36,600 nucleotides of DNA, from positions 1-36,600 of the forward strand of contig JAICSU010000006.1 in assembly GCA_025936735.1 (NCBI GenBank). Direction: 5' to 3'. The position numbers were made by a program, and so were the translations under genes. This stretch comes from Amnibacterium sp. (GTDB taxonomy: Bacteria; Actinomycetota; Actinomycetes; Actinomycetales; Microbacteriaceae). This document shows positions 7,300 through 14,696 of the stretch, one piece after another. The stretch's first letter is position 1, and the number at the start of each line of letters is the position of its first letter. A model generated the notes under the pieces. That model was not told where the DNA came from and did no database searches. It saw nothing but the letters and a program-made list of their open reading frames with translations.

Positions 7300-8254
7300 T
7301 CCCGCGCCCGCCGGGACACCCGCTCGCCTCACCGTCCTCGGCTCCTACGCCAAGGCGATCGTGATCACCGCCGACCGGATCCCGCTGTCCGGCGAGACGC
7401 TCGTCGGCCGCGACTACCGGCAGGAGTTCGGCGGCAAGGGCTCGGACATGGCCGTGCAGGCCGTCCGGCTCGGCGCCGAGGTCGCCTTCGTCGGCGTCGT
7501 CGGCGACGACGACCTCGGGCGCGAGTTCCTCGCGCTGATGGCCGACGAGGGCGTCGACACCGCGGCGACCCGGGTAACGACCGAACGGACCACGGGCGTC
7601 GGGCTCATCGTCAAGGACGAGGCGGGCCACAACCTCATCGTCGTCGACCTGGGCGCCAACGAGCTCTTCGGGCCCGACGACGTCGCTGCGGCAGGGGAGC
7701 GAGTGACCGGCGCACCCGTCGTGCTCGCGCAGCTCGAGATCCCGCTCGACACCGCGCTGCACGGCCTCCGGGTCGCGCACGACGCGGGCGCGACCACCGT
7801 GCTGAACCCCGCCCCGGCGGTGCGACTCGATGGTCGCCGCCTCGACATGGTGGACGTGCTGACGCCGAACCAGACGGAGGCCCGGCTCCTCGTCGGTCGC
7901 GACCCGGACGCGCCGGTCGACAACGCCGTGCTCGCGGCGGAGCTCGCCGCGTTCGGCGTGCGGAACCTCGTGATCACCCGCGGGGAGGACGGCGTCGACG
8001 TGTTCACCACCGACGGCTTCACCCACGTCGCCACGCACGCCGTGGACGTCGTCGACTCGAACGGGGCGGGCGACAGCTTCAGTGCGGCGCTCGCGGTCGG
8101 GCTAGCGGAGGGCATGCCGCTGGAGGACGCCGTCCGGCTCGGCAACGCCGCCGCCGCCCTCTGCTGCGAGGGCTGGGAGACCGTGCCCTCCTATCGGGAT
8201 CGCGCCGCGGTCGACGCGCTGATCGCCCGTCTGGAGACGGAGGTGCCGGCATGA
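7289..8254 (+). CDS. PfkB-family carbohydrate kinase (ribokinase-like)
   Basis: This 321-residue kinase transfers the ATP gamma-phosphate to a sugar or sugar acid. The first PfkB signature is EFGGKGSDMAVQAVRLG (about 46-62). The second is VDSNGAGDSF (255-264), with the anion hole GAGD and the catalytic base D262. NPAPA (173-177) and LTPNQTEA (191-198) match the ribokinase/2-keto-3-deoxygluconate kinase group. It overlaps the aldolase gene by 11 nt and the RbsD-like gene by 4 nt (ATGA). The substrate could be ribose, deoxyribose or a 2-keto-3-deoxy sugar acid; the position between aldolase and mutarotase does not decide this. Confidence 0.8.
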   Translation: MRTDPAPAGTPARLTVLGSYAKAIVITADRIPLSGETLVGRDYRQEFGGKGSDMAVQAVRLGAEVAFVGVVGDDDLGREFLALMADEGVDTAATRVTTERTTGVGLIVKDEAGHNLIVVDLGANELFGPDDVAAAGERVTGAPVVLAQLEIPLDTALHGLRVAHDAGATTVLNPAPAVRLDGRRLDMVDVLTPNQTEARLLVGRDPDAPVDNAVLAAELAAFGVRNLVITRGEDGVDVFTTDGFTHVATHAVDVVDSNGAGDSFSAALAVGLAEGMPLEDAVRLGNAAAALCCEGWETVPSYRDRAAVDALIARLETEVPA

Positions 8255-8748
8255 GGCGCGGCGCCCTCCTGCATCCCCAGCTCGCCGGCGCGTTCGCGGC
8301 GCTCGGCCACACCGATCTCGTCGTCGTCACCGACGCCGGGTTCCCGATCCCGGCCGGTGCGAACCGGGTCGACCTCGGCATCGTCGACGACCTCGTCGAC
8401 GTCCGAGACGTGCTGCGGACCGTCCTCCGCTTCGTCGACGTGGAGCTCGCCGAGTTCGCGCCCGAGCTGAAGACCCACCACCCGAGCCTGTACGCCGAGG
8501 TGCAGGAGATCTTCACCGGCTCGGGCGCGGTGTTCGCCGGAGCGAGCCACGAGACGCTGATCGCGGACCACGTGCGGCGGGCGAAGGTCGTGATCCGATC
8601 CGGCTCCTTCGAGCCCTGGGCGAACTTCGCCCTTACGGCGAGTACGCAGCCGTTCGACTGGTTCGACGACGAGAGGGTCGAGATCCTGCCTGCCTATGTC
8701 GAGCGGCGCGCCCGCATCCGCGATCGCGCCGTGCCAGACCTGCCGTGA
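8251..8748 (+). CDS. RbsD/FucU-family sugar mutarotase (pyranase)
   Basis: This 165-residue protein of the RbsD/FucU family would interconvert ring or anomeric forms of an incoming sugar. Family signatures are a GALLHPQL start, LGHTDLVVVTDAGFPIP (about 18-34; the His and Asp are in the active site), and VIRSGSFEPWANFAL near residue 110-127. The sequence resembles RbsD (D-ribose pyranase) at least as much as FucU. It is somewhat longer than RbsD because of a C-terminal extension (PAYVERRARIRDR). The ATGA overlap with the kinase gene and GTGA overlap with the next gene indicate coupled translation. Confidence 0.8.
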   Translation: MRRGALLHPQLAGAFAALGHTDLVVVTDAGFPIPAGANRVDLGIVDDLVDVRDVLRTVLRFVDVELAEFAPELKTHHPSLYAEVQEIFTGSGAVFAGASHETLIADHVRRAKVVIRSGSFEPWANFALTASTQPFDWFDDERVEILPAYVERRARIRDRAVPDLP

Positions 8749-9086
8749 GCGCGGCCGGGCCGAAGCGGCACGCGCTCGTCGTCGGTGTGCGACCCGAGCA
8801 CCGCGAGGAGTACCTCGCCCTGCACCGGGCGGTCTGGCCGCAGGTGGAGGCGACGCTGACCGCCTGCCACGTGACGAACTACTCGATCTTCCTCACCGGC
8901 GACACGCTCTTCGCGTACTACGAGTACACGGGGGAGGACCACGACGCCGACATGGCCCGCATCGCCGCCGACCCGGTGACCCGCAAGTGGTGGACGCACA
9001 CCGACCCGTGCCAGGTGCGGATCGCGCAGGAGCGCGTGCCCGGCGCGCTCTGGCAGCCGCTGGACGAGATCTGGCATCTGCCGTGA
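8745..9086 (+). CDS. RhaM-family L-rhamnose/L-fucose mutarotase
   Basis: This 113-residue protein of the L-rhamnose mutarotase family catalyses anomer exchange of a 6-deoxy sugar. Typical motifs are VRPEHREEYLALHRAVWP (16-33), the strand TNYSIFL, LFAYYEYTGEDHDADMARIA, and TRKWWTHTDPCQ followed by a C-terminal PLDEIWHLP. The GTG start at 8745 overlaps the RbsD-like stop. Members of this family also occur in L-fucose oxidation operons, in agreement with the lactonase and aldose dehydrogenase that follow. Two mutarotase families in tandem suggest that the operon handles more than one sugar or ring form. Confidence 0.85.
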   Translation: MSAAGPKRHALVVGVRPEHREEYLALHRAVWPQVEATLTACHVTNYSIFLTGDTLFAYYEYTGEDHDADMARIAADPVTRKWWTHTDPCQVRIAQERVPGALWQPLDEIWHLP

Positions 9087-9922
9087 CCCTCGCGCTCGAC
9101 GCGCACGTGCACCTCTGGGACCGCGCGCGGCATCCGCAGGACTGGATCGACCCGGTGACGATGGCGCCGATCGCCCGGGACTTCGGCGTCGAGGATCTCC
9201 TCGGCATGCTGGCCGCGACACGGTCGGACGCGGCCGTGCTCGTGCAGTCGACGAACTCGCTCGAGGAGACCCGTGACCTGCTCACGCTCGCGGTCGACGC
9301 CCCCGTGGTCGCCGTCGTCGGCTGGATCGACCTCACCGGGGACGTCCGGCCGCAGCTCGATTCGCTCGTCGAAGGTCCGGGAGGCGGCCTCCTGCGCGGC
9401 ATCCGGCATCTGGCCCACCTCGACCCCGACCCCGCGTGGCTCGCCCGGCCCGACCTCGGCCGCGGTCTCGACGCGCTCGCCGACGCCGGTCTCGTCTTCG
9501 ACCTCGTGGTCCGGGCGGACCAGCTGCCGGTCGCCGTGCAGGTCGTGAGGGACCACCCCCGAGGAACGTTCGTGCTCGACCACCTCGGCAACCCGCCGTT
9601 CGGGGCCCTCGACGACTGGCGCAGGCACATGCAGGAGCTCGGCGCCCAGCCGAACGTCGCGGCGAAGCTGTCGGGACTGGCCACCGGCGTCCCGTCGCCT
9701 TGGCGGGTCGAGGACCTGCTGCCGGCGATCGATGCCGCGTTCGCGACGTTCGGTCCCGCCCGCCTGCTGTACGGATCCGACTGGCCCGTCGCCGAGCTGG
9801 CCGACGGGGGCGCAGCGGCATGGGCCGACGCGGTGCGGACCATCGCCGACGCCTCGAGCGCCCACGAGCGCGCCGCGCTGCTCGGGGGCACGTGCGCTGA
9901 GGTCTACGGCGTGCGGCCGTGA
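9083..9922 (+). CDS. Amidohydrolase-family sugar lactonase (L-fucono/L-rhamnono-lactonase type)
   Basis: This 279-residue metal-dependent hydrolase of the amidohydrolase-2 group should open the sugar lactone made by the aldose dehydrogenase next to it. The metal site is visible as HVHLWD (H8, H10), RHLAH in the middle, LDHLGNPPF, KLSGL and the late YGSDWPV with the catalytic Asp. These motifs match characterised L-fucono-1,5-lactonases and L-rhamnono-lactonases. GTG 9083 overlaps the mutarotase stop, and the stop overlaps the next start (GTGA), so the gene is inside the coupled run. Confidence 0.82.
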   Translation: MTLALDAHVHLWDRARHPQDWIDPVTMAPIARDFGVEDLLGMLAATRSDAAVLVQSTNSLEETRDLLTLAVDAPVVAVVGWIDLTGDVRPQLDSLVEGPGGGLLRGIRHLAHLDPDPAWLARPDLGRGLDALADAGLVFDLVVRADQLPVAVQVVRDHPRGTFVLDHLGNPPFGALDDWRRHMQELGAQPNVAAKLSGLATGVPSPWRVEDLLPAIDAAFATFGPARLLYGSDWPVAELADGGAAAWADAVRTIADASSAHERAALLGGTCAEVYGVRP

Positions 9923-10923
9923 GCGCGGTGGTGCGCCGCGCGACGATCGGCTCGAGCGGCGTCGCCGTCTCCGAGCTCGCGTTCGGCGCTGCCGGGCTGG
10001 GCAACCTCTACCGCCCGACGACGGACGACCAGGCCGTCGCCGCCGTCTCGCGCGCCTGGGAGCGGGGGATCCGGTACTTCGACACGGCACCCCACTACGG
10101 GCTCGGCCTCTCGGAACGGCGGCTCGGCGCTGCCCTACGCGGACTGCCGCGCGAGGACCTCGTCGTCTCGACGAAGGTCGGCAGGCTGCTCGTGCCGAAC
10201 CCGCGCCCGACCGCGCAGGACACCGAGGGCTTCGCCGTCCCCGGCGATCTCGTGCGCCGGTGGGACGTCACGCCGGACGGCGTCAGGGCCTCCCTCGAGG
10301 GGAGCCTCGACCGACTCGGCCTCGACCACGTCGACATCCTCTACGTGCACGATCCCGACCAGGCCTGGCCCGCGGCCGCCCGAGAGGGGCTCGAGGCGCT
10401 CGCCGAGCTGAAGCGGGACGGCCTCGTGAAGGCGGTCGGCGTGGGTACCAACGCGGTCGAAGGCCTCGCCGAGCTGCTGGCCGCCGGCCTGCTCGACGTG
10501 GTGATGCTCGCGGGCCGGTACTCCTTGCTGGAGCAGCCGGGCCTCCGCACCGTCCTCGATCCGGCCGCCCGCGCGGGCGTCGCGGTGGTGGCCGTCGGCG
10601 TCTTCAACTCGGGCCTGCTCGGCACCGAGCGCCCGCAGCCCGGCGCGAAGTACGACTACGGCGACGCACCCGCCGCGGTGATCGACCGTGCCCGCCGCAT
10701 CGCGGAGATCTGCGAGTCGCACGGCACCACTCTCCCCGCGGCAGCCATCGCCCTGCCGCTGCGGCACCCCGCCGTCGTCGCCGTCGCCCTCGGCATGCGG
10801 GACGCGGGCCAGGTCGACGAGAACCTGGCGAGGTACGGATCGGACGTCCCCGACGGGCTCTGGGCTGACCTCGTCGCCGACGGCCTGCTCGATCCGGCCG
10901 TCCCCACCCGGAAGGAACCATGA
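9919..10923 (+). CDS. Aldo/keto reductase: L-fucose/D-threo-aldose 1-dehydrogenase type
   Basis: This 334-residue AKR should oxidise the C1 of an aldose to the lactone with NAD(P)+ in the cytosol, the first step of the oxidative 6-deoxy-hexose route. The catalytic tetrad is intact: D55 (FDTAP), Y60 (PHYG), K86 (STKVGR) and H144 (YVHDPD). The segments GVFNSGLLG and DYGDAPAAVIDRA are characteristic of the D-threo-aldose/L-fucose dehydrogenase branch. GTG 9919 overlaps the lactonase stop, and the stop overlaps the FAH-family ATG (ATGA at 10920-10923). Confidence 0.83.
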   Translation: MSAVVRRATIGSSGVAVSELAFGAAGLGNLYRPTTDDQAVAAVSRAWERGIRYFDTAPHYGLGLSERRLGAALRGLPREDLVVSTKVGRLLVPNPRPTAQDTEGFAVPGDLVRRWDVTPDGVRASLEGSLDRLGLDHVDILYVHDPDQAWPAAAREGLEALAELKRDGLVKAVGVGTNAVEGLAELLAAGLLDVVMLAGRYSLLEQPGLRTVLDPAARAGVAVVAVGVFNSGLLGTERPQPGAKYDYGDAPAAVIDRARRIAEICESHGTTLPAAAIALPLRHPAVVAVALGMRDAGQVDENLARYGSDVPDGLWADLVADGLLDPAVPTRKEP

Positions 10924-11771
10924 AGTACCTGCAGCACCGCACCGATCGCGGCCTCGTCCCGGCCCTCCTGCTCGGCGACACCGTTCACGACGTCGACACC
11001 GCCACGGACGCGATCACGGGCGGCTTTCTCGCCTCGGGCGACCATGCGGCGCTCCTCGCCGCCGCACGGGCCGGGGAGCTGCCCCAGCATCCGCTCGCCG
11101 GGATCACCCTCGCCCCGCCGATCGCGGCGCCCAGCAAGGTCGTCTGCATCGGCCTGAACTACCGGGACCACGCCGAGGAGACCGGGGCGGCGATCCCTGC
11201 GGAGCCGATCGTGTTCCTGAAGGACCCGGGCACCGTCGTGGCGGCGGACGCGACCGTGCTGCTGCCGCGCGGCTCGACGAAGGCCGACTGGGAGGTGGAG
11301 CTCGGCGTCGTGATCGGCGCCGAGGCGCGGTACCTGGAGTCGCCGGAGGAGGCCGCGGCCGTGATCGGCGGGTACGTGCTGTCGCACGACGTGTCCGAGC
11401 GCGAGTTCCAGCTCGAGCGCGGCAGCCAGTGGGACAAGGGCAAGAGCTGCGAGACCTTCAACCCGCTCGGCCCGTACGTCGTCACGGCCGACGAGATCGC
11501 CGACCCGCAGGCGCTCGGGCTGCGGCTCTGGGTGAACGGCGAACTGAAGCAGGACGGCACGACGGCCGACATGATCTTCGGGGTGCTCGCGGTCGTCCAG
11601 TACCTGAGCCGGTTCATGGTGCTGCGCCCCGGGGACCTGATCAACACCGGCACCCCGGCCGGGGTCGCCCTCGGGCAGCCGGATCCGAAGCCCTATCTGC
11701 GGGCCGGCGACGTCGTCGCGCTCGAGATCGATCACCTCGGCCGCGCGACCCAGACGGTCGCGCAGGCCTGA
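10920..11771 (+). CDS. Fumarylacetoacetate hydrolase-family enzyme (probable 2,4-diketo-3-deoxy-L-fuconate hydrolase)
   Basis: This 283-residue FAH-fold enzyme is likely the last step of the route, cleaving a 2,4-diketo acid to pyruvate and lactate. Visible are the KVVCIGLNYRDHAEE loop (73-87), metal ligands E125 and E127 (DWEVELG) and D157 (SHDVSE), and INTGTPAGVALGQ near the C-terminus. The segment QWDKGKSCETFNPLGPY is typical of the diketo-deoxy-fuconate hydrolase branch. Its expected substrate is made by an SDR, but the SDR encoded next is internally deleted, so supply of that substrate is doubtful. Confidence 0.8.
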   Translation: MKYLQHRTDRGLVPALLLGDTVHDVDTATDAITGGFLASGDHAALLAAARAGELPQHPLAGITLAPPIAAPSKVVCIGLNYRDHAEETGAAIPAEPIVFLKDPGTVVAADATVLLPRGSTKADWEVELGVVIGAEARYLESPEEAAAVIGGYVLSHDVSEREFQLERGSQWDKGKSCETFNPLGPYVVTADEIADPQALGLRLWVNGELKQDGTTADMIFGVLAVVQYLSRFMVLRPGDLINTGTPAGVALGQPDPKPYLRAGDVVALEIDHLGRATQTVAQA

Positions 11772-11785
11772 CAAGGAGGACCACC

Positions 11786-12190
11786 ATGACCGACGACTTC
11801 GCCGGGCTCGTCGCGGCGGTCGTGAGCACCTGCTCGGTCGGGGGGACCGCGGGGCTGCCCGAGCGCGCCGTCTACAGCGCGAGCAAGGGAGCCGTGCTCG
11901 CGCTCACGAGAGCGATGGCGGCCGACCACCTGCGGGAGGGCATCCGCGTCAACTGCGTGAACCCGGGCACCGCCGACACCCCGTGGGTGCAGCGGCTCCT
12001 CGAGTCGGCCGACGACCCGGCGGCGGAGCGCGCCGCGCTCGACGCCCGCCAGCCCCGCGGCCGGCTCGTCACGGCCGACGAGGTCGCGGACGCCGTCGCC
12101 TACCTCGCGGGCCCCAGGGCCGGCTCGCCGACGGGCACCGCCCTCGCCGTGGACGGCGGCATGCAGAACCTGCGGCTGCGGCCCGAATGA
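11786..12190 (+). CDS. Internally deleted short-chain dehydrogenase, probably inactive remnant of 2-keto-3-deoxy-L-fuconate dehydrogenase
   Basis: The frame encodes 134 residues against about 250 for a complete SDR. It starts well (AAGGAGGA 5-6 nt before ATG 11786) with MTDDFAGLVAAVV, the usual first strand. It then jumps straight to STCSVGGTAGLPERAVYSASKGAV, the catalytic Ser and YxxxK region that normally comes after residue 130. The TGxxxGIG cofactor motif, the NNAG motif and everything between are missing, about 115 residues, with the reading frame kept. The remaining C-terminal half (RVNCVNPGTADTPWV, AVDGG) is normal. Without the NAD site it cannot act as a dehydrogenase alone. The gap could also be an assembly collapse, which raw reads would settle. 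Confidence 0.8.
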   Translation: MTDDFAGLVAAVVSTCSVGGTAGLPERAVYSASKGAVLALTRAMAADHLREGIRVNCVNPGTADTPWVQRLLESADDPAAERAALDARQPRGRLVTADEVADAVAYLAGPRAGSPTGTALAVDGGMQNLRLRPE

Positions 12191-12206
12191 GCGCACTCGA
12201 TCCGCG

Positions 12207-12226
12207 CGCGCCGGGGCCCCGGCGCG
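12207..12226. terminator. 20-bp perfect palindrome after the SDR gene, terminator-like
   Basis: CGCGCCGGGGCCCCGGCGCG is fully self-complementary and lies 17 nt after the SDR stop. As RNA it would form a stem of 8 bp with a 4-nt loop, but no T-run follows. It probably reduces read-through from the enzyme genes into the regulator gene, which has its own promoter. Confidence 0.5.
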
Positions 12227-12233
12227 ACGCCCG

Positions 12234-12256
12234 CCGGACGTCCGGGACGGTCCCGG
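12234..12256. promoter_or_regulatory. Overlapping palindromes upstream of the GntR gene, candidate autoregulatory operator
   Basis: CCGGACGTCCGG (12234-12245, perfect) overlaps CCGGGACGGTCCCGG (12242-12256, perfect around one central base). They lie about 24-46 nt before the GntR start codon, covering the expected -35 region of its leaderless promoter. Binding there would block transcription. No matching palindrome occurs at the operon promoter at 2060, so the two sites may answer to different proteins. Confidence 0.4.
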
Positions 12257-12267
12257 GGCCCGGCGGA

Positions 12268-12273
12268 TACAGT
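12268..12273 (+). promoter_or_regulatory. -10 element of a leaderless promoter for the GntR gene
   Basis: TACAGT ends 6 nt before ATG 12280, and the sequence between holds no Shine-Dalgarno. Transcription is predicted to begin at or within a base or two of the start codon. Confidence 0.6.
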
Positions 12274-12279
12274 GCACCC

Positions 12280-13056
12280 ATGTCGGACGACGGGGCCGGG
12301 ACGCTGGCGGAGCATCCCCTCGTGCTGGCCGCTCGTCTTCCGCCCGCCCGCCTCGGGGTCGCCGTCGTCAGCGACCTCGTCGAAGCCATCGTCACCGGTC
12401 AGGTGCAGCCGGGGCAGCTCCTGCCGCCGGAGGGCCCGCTCGCGGAGCAGTTCGGCGTGAGCCGCACCGTGATCCGCGAATCGGTCAAGCGCCTCGAGGA
12501 GAAGGGGCTCGTCACCGTCGCCCAGGGTCGCGGCACGCAGGTGACGCCATTCGGGACATGGAACGTGCTCGATCCCGTCGTGCTGTCCGCGCTCATCGAC
12601 AACGACGACTCCCTCGGTGTTCTCGACGAGCTGAGCGACGTGCGCAGCAGCCTCGAGTCGTCGATGGCGGGCGACGTGGCGGGGAAGCGCACGGCTGACC
12701 AGCTGCGGCGCCTCCAGCACAGCCTGGAGGTGATGCAGGACAGCCGGCACGATTCCGACTCGTTCCGCTCGGCGGACATCGTCTTCCACTACACCGTCAT
12801 GGAGCTGTCGGGGAACCGATTGGCCGAGAACATCGCCAAGAACCTCTTCAAGCGGGCCCTTGAAAGCAGCCGCTATCAGGGCATCGACCCCGAGGGCGCG
12901 TTCGACCTCACGCTCGACGAGCACACGAAGGTGTTGGAGGCGATCGAGCGGCGGGATGTGCTCGCCGCGCAGGCCGCGATGCGGGAGCACATCGAGCGCG
13001 CGTGGGAGCGCCGCCGCCTACCGGACCACGACCCGCATCGGCCGGGCGAGCCCTGA
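12280..13056 (+). CDS. GntR-family regulator with FCD effector domain
   Basis: This 258-residue DNA-binding regulator probably controls this sugar operon in response to a pathway acid. The N-terminal winged helix-turn-helix spans about residues 25-92 (GQLLPPEGPLAEQFGVSRTV, IRESVKRLEEKGLV, QGRGTQV). The C-terminal FCD domain has the expected metal/acid-binding Asp and His residues (ADIVFHYTV, DEHTKVLEAI, MREHIERAW). The start is ATG 12280, preceded by a -10 but no Shine-Dalgarno, suggesting a leaderless transcript independent of the operon promoter. Genes of this type commonly repress their own operon, and the dyad at 2072-2084 is a candidate site. The last genes of the operon follow within 12 nt. 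Confidence 0.85.
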   Translation: MSDDGAGTLAEHPLVLAARLPPARLGVAVVSDLVEAIVTGQVQPGQLLPPEGPLAEQFGVSRTVIRESVKRLEEKGLVTVAQGRGTQVTPFGTWNVLDPVVLSALIDNDDSLGVLDELSDVRSSLESSMAGDVAGKRTADQLRRLQHSLEVMQDSRHDSDSFRSADIVFHYTVMELSGNRLAENIAKNLFKRALESSRYQGIDPEGAFDLTLDEHTKVLEAIERRDVLAAQAAMREHIERAWERRRLPDHDPHRPGEP

Positions 13057-13067
13057 TCGGACAGAAC

Positions 13068-14012
13068 GTGGCCGAGCAGCAGATCGCCGTGATCGTCTCC
13101 GTACCCGACGGCGACCTCCTGGCGGCACTTCAGCCGCTTCCGGACGGCGTCACCGCCGTCGTCTGGGACCTGGCCTCGCCCCCGCCCGTCGAGCGGATCG
13201 ACCTCGTCGTGCCGCCGTACATGGGGGACTGGAAGGACCGCCTCTGGTCGGTCGCGAGGGTGCATCCCCGGCTGGTGCAGAGCCAGATGCTCGGCTACGA
13301 CGGCGTGGACCAGCTGCTGCCGCCCGGCGTCCCGTTTGCGGCCGCGGTCGGGGTGCACGAGGCGTCGACCGCGGAGCTCGCCGTCGGGCTGATCCTCGCG
13401 TCGCTCCGCCACATCGACACGTACGTGCGGGAGGCCGCCACGGGCCGGCCGCAGATCCCGGTCCGAGGGACGAGCCTCGCCGATCGCCGCGTGCTGCTGC
13501 TCGGCGTCGGCGGCGTGGGCGGAGCGATCGCCCAGCGGCTCGAACCCTTCGAGGTGGATCTCGTCCGGGTCGGACGGGCCGCCCGCACCGACCGGCACGG
13601 GGCTGTGCACGGCCTCGCCGACCTCTCCGCGCTCCTGCCGGGAGCGGAGGTGGTGATCCTCGCCGTGCCCCTCGACGCCTCGACCACGGGGATGGTCGAC
13701 CGGGCCTTCCTCGCGGCGCTGCCGGAGGGCGCGCTGCTCGTCAACGTCGGGCGCGGCCCGCTCGTCGACACGGCGGCGCTGGTCGAGGCGACGGCGGACG
13801 GTCGCATCCGCGCCGCCCTCGACGTCACCGATCCGGAGCCGCTGCCGATCGGCCATCCGCTGCTCGTCTCGCCCCATGTGCTCGTCGTGCCGCACGTCGG
13901 GGGCAACTCGACGGCCATGCGTCCCCGGGTCGTGAGGCTGGTGCGTGCCCAGGCGGCCCGGCTGGCCGCAGGGGAGCCGCCCCTGCACGTCGTGCTGCCG
14001 CTCCCGGGCTGA
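13068..14012 (+). CDS. D-isomer-specific 2-hydroxyacid dehydrogenase
   Basis: This 314-residue NAD(P)-dependent oxidoreductase reduces a 2-keto acid to the D-hydroxy acid or does the reverse. The nucleotide motif is LLLGVGGVGGAIAQRL (GxGxxG at 146-151). The catalytic residues are R229 (NVGRGPLVD), E257 (DVTDPEPLP) and H276 (PHVGGNS). GTG 13068 is chosen, 11 nt after the GntR stop; an earlier start at 13002 would overlap the regulator by 55 nt and add a proline-rich leader unlike the family. In this operon it may act on pyruvate, a diketo or keto-deoxy acid, or glycolate. The substrate is not readable. Confidence 0.8.
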   Translation: MAEQQIAVIVSVPDGDLLAALQPLPDGVTAVVWDLASPPPVERIDLVVPPYMGDWKDRLWSVARVHPRLVQSQMLGYDGVDQLLPPGVPFAAAVGVHEASTAELAVGLILASLRHIDTYVREAATGRPQIPVRGTSLADRRVLLLGVGGVGGAIAQRLEPFEVDLVRVGRAARTDRHGAVHGLADLSALLPGAEVVILAVPLDASTTGMVDRAFLAALPEGALLVNVGRGPLVDTAALVEATADGRIRAALDVTDPEPLPIGHPLLVSPHVLVVPHVGGNSTAMRPRVVRLVRAQAARLAAGEPPLHVVLPLPG

Positions 14013-14025
14013 CCGAGCGGACTCG

Positions 14026-14673
14026 CTAGCGGGTCTGGCGCCGCTTGCGCTGCTGGCCCGCCCGCTTCGGCCGGGCCTTCGACTCCTTCGCCACCCGGCG
14101 GGGCTTCGGCTGCGGCGCCGGCGGCTCCGCGGATCCACGGGAGCTGTTCGCCGTGCGCCCCCGCACGATGCCGATGAACTCGTCGACCAGTGGTCCCTCG
14201 GTCGTCCGCCGCCACACCAACCCGATCCGGGTCGGCTCCGCGTCGGTGATCGGCCGTCCGACCACGTCCCGGCGGCCCGTCGCCCGCAGCACGGCCTGCG
14301 GCATGCGCGCGACGCCGTGTCCCGCGGCGACGATGTCGAGCGTCGCGTCGTCCCACCCGGGGTAGAGCTCCTCATCCGCGATGTCGGCGAGGGTCACCGT
14401 GTCGAACACCTTGATCGGATGGTCCTTCGCCGCGACGACGACCGGCGTCTCCTCCCAGAGGGGGATGACGTGGAGCTCGCCGGCCTCGACGCCGTCGACC
14501 GGCAGCCGCGCGAACGCCATGTCGAGCGTGTCGCCGAGGGCCGGTCCGGCCTGCTCGTCCGTGATCGCCTCGATCCGCAGCGCGGCCTCCGGCATCCGGT
14601 CGTGCCAGGTGCGCACCCACTTGTCGGGCGTCACGCCGGTCACGACGCCGATCACGAGCCCGTCGGTGGTCAT
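14026..14673 (-). CDS. HTH-less LysR-type effector-binding domain protein with basic tail
   Basis: This 215-residue protein begins directly with a LysR substrate-binding domain (LVIGVVTGVTPDKWVRTWHDR, then MAFARLPVDG, VVVAAKDHPI, VARMPQAVLRAT and VWRRTTEGPLVDEFIGIVRG). The usual N-terminal DNA-binding winged helix of about 90 residues is absent, and there is no room for it: ATG 14673 lies 23 nt from the divergent start and directly behind its own -10. The last 30 or so residues are rich in Lys and Arg (PKPRRVAKESKARPKRAGQQ), possibly contacting nucleic acid. This arrangement beside a DUF5997 gene appears from memory to be conserved in actinobacteria. A joint regulatory role is inference. Confidence 0.75.
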   Translation of the reverse strand: MTTDGLVIGVVTGVTPDKWVRTWHDRMPEAALRIEAITDEQAGPALGDTLDMAFARLPVDGVEAGELHVIPLWEETPVVVAAKDHPIKVFDTVTLADIADEELYPGWDDATLDIVAAGHGVARMPQAVLRATGRRDVVGRPITDAEPTRIGLVWRRTTEGPLVDEFIGIVRGRTANSSRGSAEPPAPQPKPRRVAKESKARPKRAGQQRKRRQTR

Positions 14674-14680
14674 CCCGACG

Positions 14681-14690
14681 ACGGTAGCGT
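14681..14690. promoter_or_regulatory. Overlapping divergent -10 elements for two leaderless genes
   Basis: ACGGTAGCGT holds two -10 elements that share the central TA. TAGCGT (14685-14690) on the plus strand ends 6 nt before GTG 14697. TACCGT on the minus strand (14681-14686) ends 7 nt before ATG 14673. Neither gene has room for a Shine-Dalgarno. Polymerase can open only one direction at a time here, so the two genes should compete. Confidence 0.6.
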
Positions 14691-14696
14691 GGCGGG

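Noticed and set aside
13002-13067. Earlier start for the 2-hydroxyacid dehydrogenase
   Set aside because: It would overlap the GntR gene by 55 nt and add a proline-rich leader; GTG 13068 fits the family start.
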